This document shows positions 25,832 through 34,767 of a DNA stretch of 64,000 nt, one piece after another. Origin of the DNA: Halolamina litorea (lineage in GTDB: Archaea > Halobacteriota > Halobacteria > Halobacteriales > Haloferacaceae); contig NZ_JANHGR010000001.1 in the NCBI RefSeq assembly GCF_026616205.1, forward strand, positions 1,922,001-1,986,000, written 5' to 3'. The first letter of the stretch is position 1, and each line of letters begins with the position of its first letter. Both the position numbers and the translations under genes were made by a program. Below the pieces are notes generated by a model, which was not told the DNA's origin, made no database searches, and saw nothing but the letters and a program-made list of their open reading frames with translations.

Positions 25832-26832
25832 TCCACCGCGACGTTCGAGAGCGCCGCCGACACCACGTCGTCGCCGCTCTCGCTGCCGGTTCGCGGGCGG
25901 ATACGGTGGGCGAGCACCGTCGGCGCCTCGGCCTGCACGTCGTCGGGGGTGACGTACTCGCGGCCGTCGAGCAGCGCCCGGACCTGTGAGGTACGGGCGA
26001 GTGCGATGCTCCCCCGGGGGCTCACGCCGAGTTGGGCGTGGTTCCGGGTGTACTCGGCCAACCGGCTGATGTAGTTCCGAACCGGCTCGCCGAGTCGGAT
26101 CTCGCCGGCGGTCTCGCGGGCGCGCCGGAGCGTCTCGCCGTCGGTAACCGGCGTGAGTTCCTCGATGGGGTGGTGGCCCGCGGTGCGGCCGATGATCTCC
26201 GTTTCCTGCTCGCTGTCGGGATAGCCCAGTCGGAGCTTCTTCGCGAAGCGATCTATCTCGGCCATCGGCAGTTCGTAGGTGCGGCCGGTCTCGACGTCGT
26301 TCTGGGTGGCGATCACCGCGAACGGTTCGGGGAGCGCTCGGGTGTCGCCGTCGACGGTCACCTGCCGCTCCTCCATCGCCTCCAACAGCGCGCTCTGGGT
26401 CTTCGGCGGCGCCCGATTGATCTCGTCGGCGAGGACGACGTTGGCGAAGACGGGGCCGGGTTGGAACTCGAACTCGCCGGTCTTCTGGTTGAACACGTTG
26501 ACGCCGGTCACGTCGGAGGGCAACAGGTCGGGCGTGAACTGGACACGGCGGAAGGAGGCGTCGACGGAGGTGGCGACGGCCCGGGCGAGCATCGTCTTCC
26601 CGGTGCCGGGCACGTCTTCGAGTAGCACGTGGCCGCGGGCGAGTGTGGCCACGACGATGTGCTCGATGGCGTCGCGCTTGCCGACGATGACCCGTTCGAC
26701 GTTGTCGACCACGTCGTCGATCAGGGCGGCGGCTCGGTCGATCGGCAACGGCTCGAACGCCGGCCCACCGGTCTCGCCAGCCGCCTCGACCGTCGTATCG
26801 CCGCCGTCAGAACGGGCGTCCTCGGCGGTCAT
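25828..26832 (-). CDS. MoxR-family AAA+ ATPase
   Basis: This 334-residue AAA+ ATPase has Walker A EDVPGTGKTMLARA, Walker B VVLADEINRAPPKTQSALLEAMEE, sensor region FAVIATQND and the C-terminal lid with GASPRG-like VSPRGSIALARTSQV. MoxR proteins act as chaperones that load or activate partners carrying vWA-like domains; here the partner should be the DUF58 protein whose gene overlaps by four bases. It is the first gene of the minus-strand operon. Its promoter shares the 159-base spacer with the divergent RM-like gene. Confidence 0.93.
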   Translation of the reverse strand: MTAEDARSDGGDTTVEAAGETGGPAFEPLPIDRAAALIDDVVDNVERVIVGKRDAIEHIVVATLARGHVLLEDVPGTGKTMLARAVATSVDASFRRVQFTPDLLPSDVTGVNVFNQKTGEFEFQPGPVFANVVLADEINRAPPKTQSALLEAMEERQVTVDGDTRALPEPFAVIATQNDVETGRTYELPMAEIDRFAKKLRLGYPDSEQETEIIGRTAGHHPIEELTPVTDGETLRRARETAGEIRLGEPVRNYISRLAEYTRNHAQLGVSPRGSIALARTSQVRALLDGREYVTPDDVQAEAPTVLAHRIRPRTGSESGDDVVSAALSNVAVE

Positions 26833-26991
26833 CGGTCCTTCCCACCCGTGGGAGCGGAACGGTCGTACACGGGGAGTATGTGTGTCTGTATCTACCTAAC
26901 TCTGCCGCCAGCGGCGGGCGGCCGTCGGGCCCGGCCGACCCGCGAGATTAAGGCATTCGGCTGCGTGGCTCCCACAAGCCTTGGGGAGGAC

Positions 26992-29391
26992 ATGACTGGG
27001 ACACGGACACGCGGGGGGTTCGTCTTCCGGGCCATCGAGGGGGTCCGGAAGCTGTTCGACGACCCGCCCACCGGGGAGGCCGCCGACTACGTGCCGGCGC
27101 TGACCCGCCGGCTGTTCGACGGCGTTCTCGGCTACGACGATATCGCGTACAGCCAGCGGGACGACTGGGGGTCGGTCACGTTCGTCGACGACGACGGCCG
27201 CCCAGCCGTCCTGCTCGCCGCGACGGCGGCCGGCGAGGACATCCGGGCGGCCCGTCGCCGTGCCGTCGCCGCCCTCGACGACGAGCCGACCGCCCGCTAC
27301 GCCGTCGCCACCAACCGCGACCGACTGGCCGTGCTCGCACGCTGTTCGCCCGGCCACCACGACGCGACCGAACGCGCCGGCGTCACCGTCCGTGAACTGA
27401 CAGAGATAGACCTGCGTGCGGCCATCGAACGCTCCGACGAGCGCTCGCTGGCCGAGGCGCTCACGCCCGACCAGCAGCTCGCCTTCGCCAAACTCACTGC
27501 GCTCCAGCGGGAGGCCGTTTCGGCGGCGCTCGACGACCCGAACGCGGTCGGCGCCGAACCGACGCTCGGCGACCTGACCGCGTCACGACCCGGCCCCGAC
27601 CCGACCCCGGAGACGCTCGCAACCGCGCTCACCGAAACCCTCGAAGGCGTACTGCTTCCGGCCGTCTCGGAGGCGTTCGACCGCCTCACCCACCGTATCC
27701 AGGCGTTCGCGGACCGGGAGGCCGCCATCGAGGACCGCATCGACGAGGCGAAAGCCGCCGGCGACGAGATGGCGGTGACCGACCTCCGTGCGGACCTGTT
27801 CGACCTCCGCGAGGAGTACGCCACCGCCCGCCGGCTGGAAGCCGGGTTCGCCCGCTGGCGCCGGGTCGTCGCCGACGGCAGCGAGGCCGACGCCGCACGC
27901 GCCTTCGAGGCCGAGTCCGCGGCGGTCGCTCTCGACACGCTGCTGCTCGCCCGGGTCGCCGCCGACCGCGGCCTCGCCGGCGACTTGGGAGCCTACCGGG
28001 AGTTCTGGAACGATCAGGCCGAACACGCCGAGCGCGACGCCGCCGACATGGTGCGAGCGGTCCGTGAGGAGCTTTCCGGCGTGAGCGAGGACGCCACCGA
28101 CGACGGAACGTTCGGCTGGGTGTTCGAAGCCGGCATCGCCGACGCGTTCGCCGAGGCCGTCGCGGCGCTGGACGCCGTCGACGTTGCCGAACTCGACGCC
28201 CGGGAACTCACCGACGCGTTCGACGCCCACCTCAGCGACGACGTGCGACCGGTCCGTGGGGCGACCCGGCCCTCGACCGCCGGCTTGCTCCTCGACCGGG
28301 CGGGCTACACACCCGACGCGCTCCTCGACGACCCCGGGGCGGACCTGCTCGACCCCGCGTGTGGCGACGGGAGCCTACTCGTCGGCGCGGCCGACCGACT
28401 GTTGACCCGCCTCGACCGAACCGACGCGACCCCCTCCGAGACGCTCGAAACCGTCCGGGACCGACTGCACGGCTTCGACGTACACCCCTACGCGGTCCAC
28501 CTCGCCGAGAGCCGCCTGCTGCTCCGGACCGTCGACGTCCACGCCGACGCCGCGGTGGTCGACAGGGAGTTCTCGCTGGGACGCTTCGGCGTCCACCGGA
28601 CCGACGCGCTCAAAGCAGAGGATACCGGCCGTTTCGCCGGCGCCGCCGGGGGCAAACGCGCGCGCCGCCGCGAGGCTGCTGCGGCCGTGAAGTCTCGCGA
28701 GGGGTTCGGGTTCGTCGTGACCGACGCGCCGACGGGCCGGCTGTCCGACCCACCCGAGGCGTACGACCGCTACCGGAACGCAGCGCCGGGGTACGACCGC
28801 TCGGCGCTGTTCCTCGAACGAGCGGCCGACTGGCTGAGCGAGGGCGGCCGACTCTCGATGGCCGTCGACGGGAGCCTGCTGGGCGAGGACAGGGACGACC
28901 CCGCCGCCGACGCGCGCTCGGGGCTGGCGAGGCGCTTCCGGCTCCGGGAACTGATCGAGTTCGACACCGGGAGCGGCGCGGCGCCGCTGTTCGTCGCGGC
29001 CGAGCGTACCGACGACGACCCGGAGGGCGCGGCGTTCACCTACGCCCGCGTGACGCCGACGTTCCTGGAACTGGTCCGGGAGGGACTGATCCGGCCCGGC
29101 GGCGAGGAGACGACGCCCGCGGAACTGGTCTCTCGCAGTCTGCCCGGGACCGCCGGCGGCGACCCGCCGTCGATGACGACGGTGGTGGTCGAACTCGGCC
29201 TCGTCTGTGACGCGACCGTCGAGGGGCCGATGCCCGTCGAGGTGCGCTCTGTCGACTGCGCCGAACTGGACGACGGCGCGTGGGCGTTCACCGACGACGC
29301 GCCGGTCTCGGAGCCGGGCGTCTCGCCCCTCGACGGCCGCGCGACCGACGAACCCGATGTCGGGAGCCCCCGCTCACGGATCGAGCGGTAG
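26992..29391 (+). CDS. Type IIG restriction-modification-like protein with degraded catalytic motifs
   Basis: This 799-residue protein has the layout of single-chain RM enzymes: a small N-terminal alpha/beta domain (about 30-125), a long helical middle (about 130-420), and an N6-adenine methyltransferase-like domain (about 425-720) with the SAM motif LLDPACGDGSLLVGAA at D454. The catalytic NPPY motif is replaced by VVTDAPTG at D578. In the N-terminal domain the D66-D68 run is followed by VLLAATA where a nuclease of the HsdR_N type would have an E-x-K. Both activities therefore look lost, though SAM binding may remain. The start at 26992 has a strong GGGGAGGA site. It has no specificity partner and stands alone. 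Confidence 0.7.
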   Translation: MTGTRTRGGFVFRAIEGVRKLFDDPPTGEAADYVPALTRRLFDGVLGYDDIAYSQRDDWGSVTFVDDDGRPAVLLAATAAGEDIRAARRRAVAALDDEPTARYAVATNRDRLAVLARCSPGHHDATERAGVTVRELTEIDLRAAIERSDERSLAEALTPDQQLAFAKLTALQREAVSAALDDPNAVGAEPTLGDLTASRPGPDPTPETLATALTETLEGVLLPAVSEAFDRLTHRIQAFADREAAIEDRIDEAKAAGDEMAVTDLRADLFDLREEYATARRLEAGFARWRRVVADGSEADAARAFEAESAAVALDTLLLARVAADRGLAGDLGAYREFWNDQAEHAERDAADMVRAVREELSGVSEDATDDGTFGWVFEAGIADAFAEAVAALDAVDVAELDARELTDAFDAHLSDDVRPVRGATRPSTAGLLLDRAGYTPDALLDDPGADLLDPACGDGSLLVGAADRLLTRLDRTDATPSETLETVRDRLHGFDVHPYAVHLAESRLLLRTVDVHADAAVVDREFSLGRFGVHRTDALKAEDTGRFAGAAGGKRARRREAAAAVKSREGFGFVVTDAPTGRLSDPPEAYDRYRNAAPGYDRSALFLERAADWLSEGGRLSMAVDGSLLGEDRDDPAADARSGLARRFRLRELIEFDTGSGAAPLFVAAERTDDDPEGAAFTYARVTPTFLELVREGLIRPGGEETTPAELVSRSLPGTAGGDPPSMTTVVVELGLVCDATVEGPMPVEVRSVDCAELDDGAWAFTDDAPVSEPGVSPLDGRATDEPDVGSPRSRIER

Positions 29392-29448
29392 GGCGCGGGC
29401 CTTGCCGCATCGAACACACCATTAGCCGTGGGACGATGACCCGTGGGT

Positions 29449-30663
29449 ATGGAGACCACGGAGGCGTTCGTCGGCCTCGACTGTATCGACTGCGGGGAGC
29501 GCTTCGACGCCGAAACCGCGACCCACCGCTGTCCGGACTGCGGGGGCATTCTCGATCCGGCCTACGACTACGACGCCGTCGACGTGAGCCGCGAGGGCTT
29601 CGAGGCCGAGCCGTTCGACTCGCTCTGGCGCTACGACGCCCTGCTTCCGTTCCACCGCGAGTCGGCCGTCTCGCTCGGGGAGGGCGGGACGCCGCTGGTC
29701 GAGTGTCCGACGCTGGCCGACGCGATGGGGGTCGACGAACTCTACATCAAGGACGAGGGGCTGAACCCCACGGGGACGTTCAAGGACCGCGGCCAGACCG
29801 GCGCGCTGACCGCCGCCGCCCAGCACGGCGCCGACACAGTCGCGCTCAACACCGCCGGGAACGCCGGGCAAGCCGCGGCGGCCTACGCCGCCCGAGCGGG
29901 GATGGACGCCCACGTTTGGCTGGCTGAGCGAGCAGGCTACACCCAGAAGGCGATGATCGAGGTCCACGGCGGCGACCTCCACGTCGTCGAGGGGGAGATA
30001 ACCGACGCCGGCGCGGCCTACGCAGAACGGATGGAAGAGGAGGACTGGTACTCCACGAAGACGTTCGTCACGCCGTACCGCCACGAGACGAAGAAGACGA
30101 TGCTCTACGAGACCGTCGAACAGCTCGACTGGGAGGTCCCCGACGCGGTCGTCTACCCGACCGGCGGCGGCGTCGGCCTCGTCGGCATGCACAAGGGTGC
30201 AAAGGAGTTCCGCGACCTCGGGCTCACCGACGACCTCCCGGGGATGTACGCCGCTCAAGCCGCCGGCTGTGCGCCCGTCGTGAGGGCGTGGGAGGAAGGG
30301 AAGTCGATCCACGAGGCGTGGGGCGACGAGAACATCACGACAGTCCTGAACGGCATCGCGGTCCCCGACCCCGGCGCGAGCCCGATGATCCTCGACGCGC
30401 TGGAAGAGAGCGGCGGCGGCGCCGTCGCCGCCGAGGACGACGACATCCTCGACACCGCCGTCGAGATCGCCCGGGCCGAGGGCGTGGAGATGGGGGCGAC
30501 CTGCGCGGCGGCGGCCGCCGGCGCCTTCCAACTGGTCGATGACGGGGAACTCGGCGCCGACGACACCGTCGTCCTGCTCAACACCGGCGCGGGCAACAAG
30601 GACGTGGACACGCTGCGCAGCCACCTCGGCGAGCGGGAGTTCGAAGCCGAGACGGCGGAGTAG
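29449..30663 (+). CDS. thrC: Threonine synthase
   Basis: Threonine synthase converts O-phosphohomoserine to threonine with pyridoxal phosphate. The 404-residue protein has an N-terminal zinc-ribbon-like segment (CIDCGERF and CPDCGG), the PLP-lysine motif NPTGTFKDRG, and the glycine-rich phosphate loop PTGGGVGLVGMHKGAKE. The length is normal for archaeal ThrC. The ATG at 29449 is preferred to a GTG six bases upstream because an ATTAG box lies about 25-28 bases before it. No other threonine genes are adjacent, so it appears monocistronic. Related PLP enzymes such as cysteate synthase are possible but less likely. Confidence 0.9.
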   Translation: METTEAFVGLDCIDCGERFDAETATHRCPDCGGILDPAYDYDAVDVSREGFEAEPFDSLWRYDALLPFHRESAVSLGEGGTPLVECPTLADAMGVDELYIKDEGLNPTGTFKDRGQTGALTAAAQHGADTVALNTAGNAGQAAAAYAARAGMDAHVWLAERAGYTQKAMIEVHGGDLHVVEGEITDAGAAYAERMEEEDWYSTKTFVTPYRHETKKTMLYETVEQLDWEVPDAVVYPTGGGVGLVGMHKGAKEFRDLGLTDDLPGMYAAQAAGCAPVVRAWEEGKSIHEAWGDENITTVLNGIAVPDPGASPMILDALEESGGGAVAAEDDDILDTAVEIARAEGVEMGATCAAAAAGAFQLVDDGELGADDTVVLLNTGAGNKDVDTLRSHLGEREFEAETAE

Positions 30664-30702
30664 CGGCGTCGACGCCGGCACAGACGGGACCGTCTGCGGC
30701 CA

Positions 30703-30709
30703 TTTTTAA
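30703..30709 (+). promoter_or_regulatory. TATA-like box of HD-domain gene
   Basis: TTTTTAA lies 24-30 bases before the ATG at 30733, matching a leaderless promoter. A different ATG at 30713 is out of frame. Confidence 0.55.
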
Positions 30710-30732
30710 CCGATGGCGCCGAAGTCGGCCGT

Positions 30733-31965
30733 ATGACGACGATCAAGGACTCCGTCCACGACCACATCGAGGTGGGCGGGGTCGCCGCCGACCTGCTCGA
30801 TACGCCCGCGGTCCAGCGGCTCCGACACATCAAGCAGTTGGGGACGGTGCAGTTGGCCTACCCCTCCGCGAACCACACGCGCTTCGAGCACTCGCTGGGC
30901 GTCTACCACCTCGCCGAGCAGGCACTCGACCAGATGGAGGTCGACGGGATCGACGCCGAGCGGGTGCGTGCGGCGGCGATGCTCCACGACGTGGGCCACG
31001 GCCCCTTCTCCCACAACATCGAGTCGTTGACCCACCGCGAGACGGGGAAGTATCACGACGACGTGGGCGAACTGCTCGCGCGGGGGCAGGTGGGAGAGAC
31101 CCTGCGGAACAACGGCCTCGACCCCGAACGCGTCGCCGGCCTCGTCGCCGGCGAGGGGAAGTACGGGCAGTTGGTCTCGGGTGAACTCGACGTGGACCGG
31201 ATGGACTACCTCGTCCGTGACGCCCACCACACCGGCGTCCCCTACGGCACCATCGACCCCGGACGGTTGGTCCGGGCGCTGCGGTTCGTCGACGGCGAAC
31301 TCGTGCTCGCGCCGGGCAACGTCCAGAGCGCCGAGTCGCTGCTGGTCGCGCGGGCGCTGATGAACCCGACCGTCTACTCCCACCACGTCGCCCGGATCAG
31401 CAAGGCGATGCTGCGCGGCGCCGCCGAGCGCCTCCTGCGGAGCGACCCCGACCTGACCGCCGAGGAACTCCGTCGGATGGACGACCACGGCCTGCTCGTT
31501 GCCCTTCGGCTCTGTGAGGAGACCGCCGAGTTCGCCCGGCGCTACGCCGAGCGGGACCTCTACAAGCGGGCGGTCTGGGCGGAGTTGGGCGGCGTCCCCG
31601 ACTGGCTGCTCGACGCCGGCCACGAGGCGACCCACGAGGTCGAAGCCGACATCGCCGAGGCCTGTGGGCTCGATCCCCGGGAGGTGATCGTCGACGTGCC
31701 GAGCGAGCCGTCGATGACCGAATCGACCAGTCGGGTGATGGTCAGCGACGAGATCCGCGAGCTCGGCCGGCAGTCCCCGCTGGTGAAGGCGCTCCGGACC
31801 GCGCAGTATCAGCAGTGGCGCCTCGGCGTCTACACCGTCCCCGAGGCGACCGACCGCGTCGGCCGGGAGGCCGTCGAGGCACTCGGCCTCGAGATCGGCG
31901 ACGCGCTCGTGAGCGAGCGCCGCGGCCGGCCAGCGACGCTGGACGAGTTCGCCGACGCCGAGTAG
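30733..31965 (+). CDS. HD-domain hydrolase (dGTPase/SAMHD1-like)
   Basis: This 410-residue protein carries the metal-binding H...HD...D pattern: RFEHSLG (H53), MLHDVGHGPFSH (H85-D86, H94) and a later Asp in LDVDRMDYLVRDAHH. This arrangement is that of dNTP triphosphohydrolases and related HD nucleotidases. It probably hydrolyses nucleotides or a nucleotide-like signal; substrate specificity cannot be read from sequence. The N-terminus (TTIKDSVHDHIEV) is the one usual in archaeal members. It has its own promoter and is followed 60 bases later by the MOSC gene, which has a promoter too. Confidence 0.9.
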   Translation: MTTIKDSVHDHIEVGGVAADLLDTPAVQRLRHIKQLGTVQLAYPSANHTRFEHSLGVYHLAEQALDQMEVDGIDAERVRAAAMLHDVGHGPFSHNIESLTHRETGKYHDDVGELLARGQVGETLRNNGLDPERVAGLVAGEGKYGQLVSGELDVDRMDYLVRDAHHTGVPYGTIDPGRLVRALRFVDGELVLAPGNVQSAESLLVARALMNPTVYSHHVARISKAMLRGAAERLLRSDPDLTAEELRRMDDHGLLVALRLCEETAEFARRYAERDLYKRAVWAELGGVPDWLLDAGHEATHEVEADIAEACGLDPREVIVDVPSEPSMTESTSRVMVSDEIRELGRQSPLVKALRTAQYQQWRLGVYTVPEATDRVGREAVEALGLEIGDALVSERRGRPATLDEFADAE

Positions 31966-31995
31966 GCTGGGCCGGGCGTCGCCCCTATCCGCGCG

Positions 31996-32002
31996 TTTAT
32001 TT
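31996..32002 (+). promoter_or_regulatory. TATA-like box of MOSC gene
   Basis: TTTATTT lies 24-30 bases before the ATG at 32026, at leaderless spacing. Confidence 0.55.
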
Positions 32003-32025
32003 GGCGGCGGCGCCCACGGGAGGGC

Positions 32026-32499
32026 ATGACCGGAACCGTCGAGGCCGTCCACATCGCCGGCGAGGCGGGCGCCCCGCCCGAACAGCGCGAGGCCGTCGAG
32101 GCCGTCGTCGGCAAGGGCCTGCAGGGCGACCGCTACTTCGAGAACGAGGGCACGTTCTCGAGCGATGACGAGGACCGCAAACGCGACCTGACCCTGATCG
32201 AAGCCGAGGCCGTCGAGCAGGCCGAGTTGAAGTACGGCGTCGAGTTCGAGTCCGGCGCTCACCGCCGGAACCTCACCGTTCGCGGGATCGGACTGAACCG
32301 CCTGCTCGGGGAGCGCTTCCGCGTCGGCGACGCCGTCGTCGAGGGCACCGAACTCTGTGAGCCCTGCACCTACCTCGAACGCAAACTCGAGGAGAAAGGG
32401 GTACAGGAGGCGATGGTCCACCGTGGCGGTCTACGCTGTGCGATCGTCGAGGGTGGCGAGATAGCCGTCGGCGACGACGTGGAGGCAGGGGCAGAATGA
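32026..32499 (+). CDS. MOSC-domain protein
   Basis: This 157-residue protein consists of a MOSC domain only. MOSC domains end molybdenum-cofactor sulfurases and N-hydroxylamine reductases (YiiM type) and bind the cofactor or transfer sulfur through a conserved Cys. Visible features are GLQGDRYFENEGTFS, the beta-strand block HRRNLTVRGIGLNRLLGERFRVGDAVVEG, and a Cys pair in ELCEPCTYLE. Single-domain members are common and their substrate is usually unknown. The next gene overlaps its stop by four bases. Confidence 0.88.
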   Translation: MTGTVEAVHIAGEAGAPPEQREAVEAVVGKGLQGDRYFENEGTFSSDDEDRKRDLTLIEAEAVEQAELKYGVEFESGAHRRNLTVRGIGLNRLLGERFRVGDAVVEGTELCEPCTYLERKLEEKGVQEAMVHRGGLRCAIVEGGEIAVGDDVEAGAE

Positions 32500-32684
32500 G
32501 CGAAGCGGAGAACCAACTCGCCTCCAGCCGGGAGATCAAGGTCAGACTCGCCTTCGCCGGCGTCGCGGCGATCCTCGGCGTCGGCCTCGCGACGTTCACG
32601 GACGTCTCCCAGTGGCTCGCCTTCGGGACCGTGATCGTGCTGGGGATCATCGTCCCGCGGGCGCTGCTCTACCTCGAAGACTAG
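32496..32684 (+). CDS. Small membrane protein, 62 residues
   Basis: The protein has a charged N-terminus ([17 protein letters not shown]) and two hydrophobic stretches (about 19-36 and 40-58). The ATG overlaps the MOSC stop by four bases, so the pair is translationally coupled. I do not recognise a family. Its last four bases overlap the 3' end of pccX on the other strand, with the two stop codons interleaved. Confidence 0.72.
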   Translation: MSEAENQLASSREIKVRLAFAGVAAILGVGLATFTDVSQWLAFGTVIVLGIIVPRALLYLED

Positions 32685-33016
32685 AGCCGGTCGGCCCGCC
32701 CGGCCGCGCTCCACGCGTCGGTCGGCGTGCCGTCGCGGACGCGGACTGTTCTGCGCTGCAGCGACTCCACGCGGCCCGCGAACCCCCAGCGTTTGCCGTC
32801 CCAACTGTCGCCCTCGGTTTCGGCAGCGGCTGCCGCAGCCGCCGCCTCCTGATCTCGCATGTGGGCGGAGACGGCGGCGGCGATGGCCGCGGCCTCCGTC
32901 GCGTCGGCGTCGTCGGGGAGCGTGAGGCGGTCGGCGACGCTCGCCGCCGTCTCCGGTGGGTCGTCAGCGGCCGTCGCCTTCTCGTTCGGTTCGCTCACGC
33001 TCTCGGCGTCGCTCAT
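32681..33016 (-). CDS. pccX: Small subunit of acyl-CoA (propionyl-CoA) carboxylase, PccX-like
   Basis: This 111-residue acidic, Ala-rich protein lies directly after the carboxyltransferase gene, with ATGA overlap. The haloarchaeal propionyl-CoA carboxylase described in Haloferax mediterranei has a small third subunit, PccX, encoded next to pccB and required for activity. The conserved C-terminal block [16 protein letters not shown] with a basic tail fits acyl-CoA carboxylase epsilon-type subunits. Assignment rests mostly on context and composition. The biotin-carrying subunit (PccA) is not in the window. Confidence 0.75.
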   Translation of the reverse strand: MSDAESVSEPNEKATAADDPPETAASVADRLTLPDDADATEAAAIAAAVSAHMRDQEAAAAAAAAETEGDSWDGKRWGFAGRVESLQRRTVRVRDGTPTDAWSAAGRADRL

Positions 33017-34557
33017 ATCGGGATGTTCCCGTGTTTCTTCTGGGGCGTCTGCTCGCGCTTGCCCTGCAGCATCTCCAGATCGGAGATCAGCCGCTGGCGG
33101 GTCTGTGGCGGCTCGATAACGTCGTCGACGTAGCCCCGGTCGGCGGCGGTGTAGGGGTTGGCGAACTCAGCGCGGTACTCGTCGATGAGCTCCTGCCGGC
33201 GCGCCTCGGGGTCGTCGGCCTCCTCGAGTTCGTCGCGGTAGAGGATGTTGACCGCGCCTTGTGGCCCCATGACCGCGATCTCGGCGCTCGGCCACGCGTA
33301 GTTCACGTCGGCGCCGACGTGGCTGGAGGCCATCACGTCGTAGGCGCCGCCGTAGGCCTTCCGGGTGATCGTCGTCAGCAGCGGCACCGAGGCCTCACAG
33401 TAGGCGTACAGCAGCTTCGCGCCGTGGCGGATGATCCCCTCGTGTTCCTGATCGGTGCCGGGCATGAACCCGGGCACGTCGACGAACGTGAGGACGGGGA
33501 TGTTGAAGGCGTCGCAGGTCCGGATGAAGCGGGCGCCCTTCTCGCTGGCCTCGATGTCCAGCGTGCCGGCGTTGACCCGCGGCTGGTTCGCCAGCACGCC
33601 GACCGAGCGGCCGTCCATGCGGGCGAAGCCGACAACGAGGTTCTTGGCGAACTCCTCGTGGACCTCGAAGAAGGAGTTCTCGTCGACGACCGAGTCGAGC
33701 ACGTCGTGGACGTCGTAGGGCTTTCGCGGCTCGTCGGGTACGACCTGATTGAGCGACTCGTCGGCGCGCTCGGGGTCGTCCCACGGCTCGACGCGGGGCG
33801 GGTCCTCGACGTTGTTCTGCGGGAGGTACGAGAGCAGGCGGGCGATGTGGTCGAGCGCGTCCTCCTCGCTCTCCTCGGCGAAGTGGGCGACCCCGGAGGT
33901 GGAGGCGTGGGTGACGGCGCCGCCGAGTTCCTCGAAGCTTACCTCCTCCCCGGTGACGGTCTCGACCACGTCGGGGCCGGTGATGAACATGTGGCTGGTG
34001 TCTTTCACCATGAAGGTGAAGTCCGTCAGCGCCGGGGAGTAGACCGCACCGCCGGCACACGGCCCCATGATCGCCGATATCTGCGGGACGACGCCGGAGG
34101 CCTCCTGATTGCGCCGGAAGATCTCGGCGAACCCGCCCAGCGCGTCGACGCCCTCCTGGATCCGAGCGCCGGCGGAGTCGTTGAGCCCGACGACGGGCGC
34201 CCCGACCTGTACGGCTTTGTCCATGAGCTTGGTGACCTTCTCGGCGAACACCTCGCCGAGCGAGCCGCCGAGGACGGTGAAGTCGTGAGCGAAGACGAAC
34301 ACCTTGCGGCCGTTGACCTCGCCGTAGCCCGTGACGACGCCGTCGCCGTAGTACTGTTTCTCCTCCATCCCGAACTTGTGGTTGCGGTGGGTCCGGAACT
34401 GGTCGAACTCGGAGAACGTCCCCTCGTCGAGGAAGTAGTCGATCCGCTCGCGGGCGGTCATCTTCCCCTTCTCGTGTTGGCGCTCGATTCGCTCCTCGCC
34501 GCCGCCTTTCAGAGCCTCGGCGCGGCGCTCGCGGAGTTCCTCGATGCGGTCCTCCAT
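33013..34557 (-). CDS. pccB: Acyl-CoA carboxylase carboxyltransferase (propionyl-CoA carboxylase beta)
   Basis: This 514-residue protein transfers the carboxyl group from biotin to propionyl- or acetyl-CoA. It shows the crotonase-like carboxyltransferase pattern: [60 protein letters not shown], and the C-terminal half with [19 protein letters not shown] and [13 protein letters not shown]. The length is normal. The start is ATG 34557 ([12 protein letters not shown], the family N-terminus); upstream in-frame codons are rejected. pccX overlaps downstream, and the biotin ligase gene is divergent 210 bases away, so enzyme and biotin attachment are probably co-regulated. Confidence 0.94.
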   Translation of the reverse strand: MEDRIEELRERRAEALKGGGEERIERQHEKGKMTARERIDYFLDEGTFSEFDQFRTHRNHKFGMEEKQYYGDGVVTGYGEVNGRKVFVFAHDFTVLGGSLGEVFAEKVTKLMDKAVQVGAPVVGLNDSAGARIQEGVDALGGFAEIFRRNQEASGVVPQISAIMGPCAGGAVYSPALTDFTFMVKDTSHMFITGPDVVETVTGEEVSFEELGGAVTHASTSGVAHFAEESEEDALDHIARLLSYLPQNNVEDPPRVEPWDDPERADESLNQVVPDEPRKPYDVHDVLDSVVDENSFFEVHEEFAKNLVVGFARMDGRSVGVLANQPRVNAGTLDIEASEKGARFIRTCDAFNIPVLTFVDVPGFMPGTDQEHEGIIRHGAKLLYAYCEASVPLLTTITRKAYGGAYDVMASSHVGADVNYAWPSAEIAVMGPQGAVNILYRDELEEADDPEARRQELIDEYRAEFANPYTAADRGYVDDVIEPPQTRQRLISDLEMLQGKREQTPQKKHGNIPI

Positions 34558-34767
34558 CGTCACCGTGGACCACCTGCAGTCATTACCGGCACGTCGCCCA
34601 CGCAGCGCAAAAGGATTCCGGACACGCGAGGCGGGTAAACGCCGAACGAAGTGAGTCGGCAAACGGCCTCGGTGACGTGAGCGAGAAAGAACGGAACGGT
34701 ATCCGTCGTCTGTCGAGCCAACGGGCGGACCGCGACCACTTTACCCTCGCCGGCCGACCCGCCGAGC

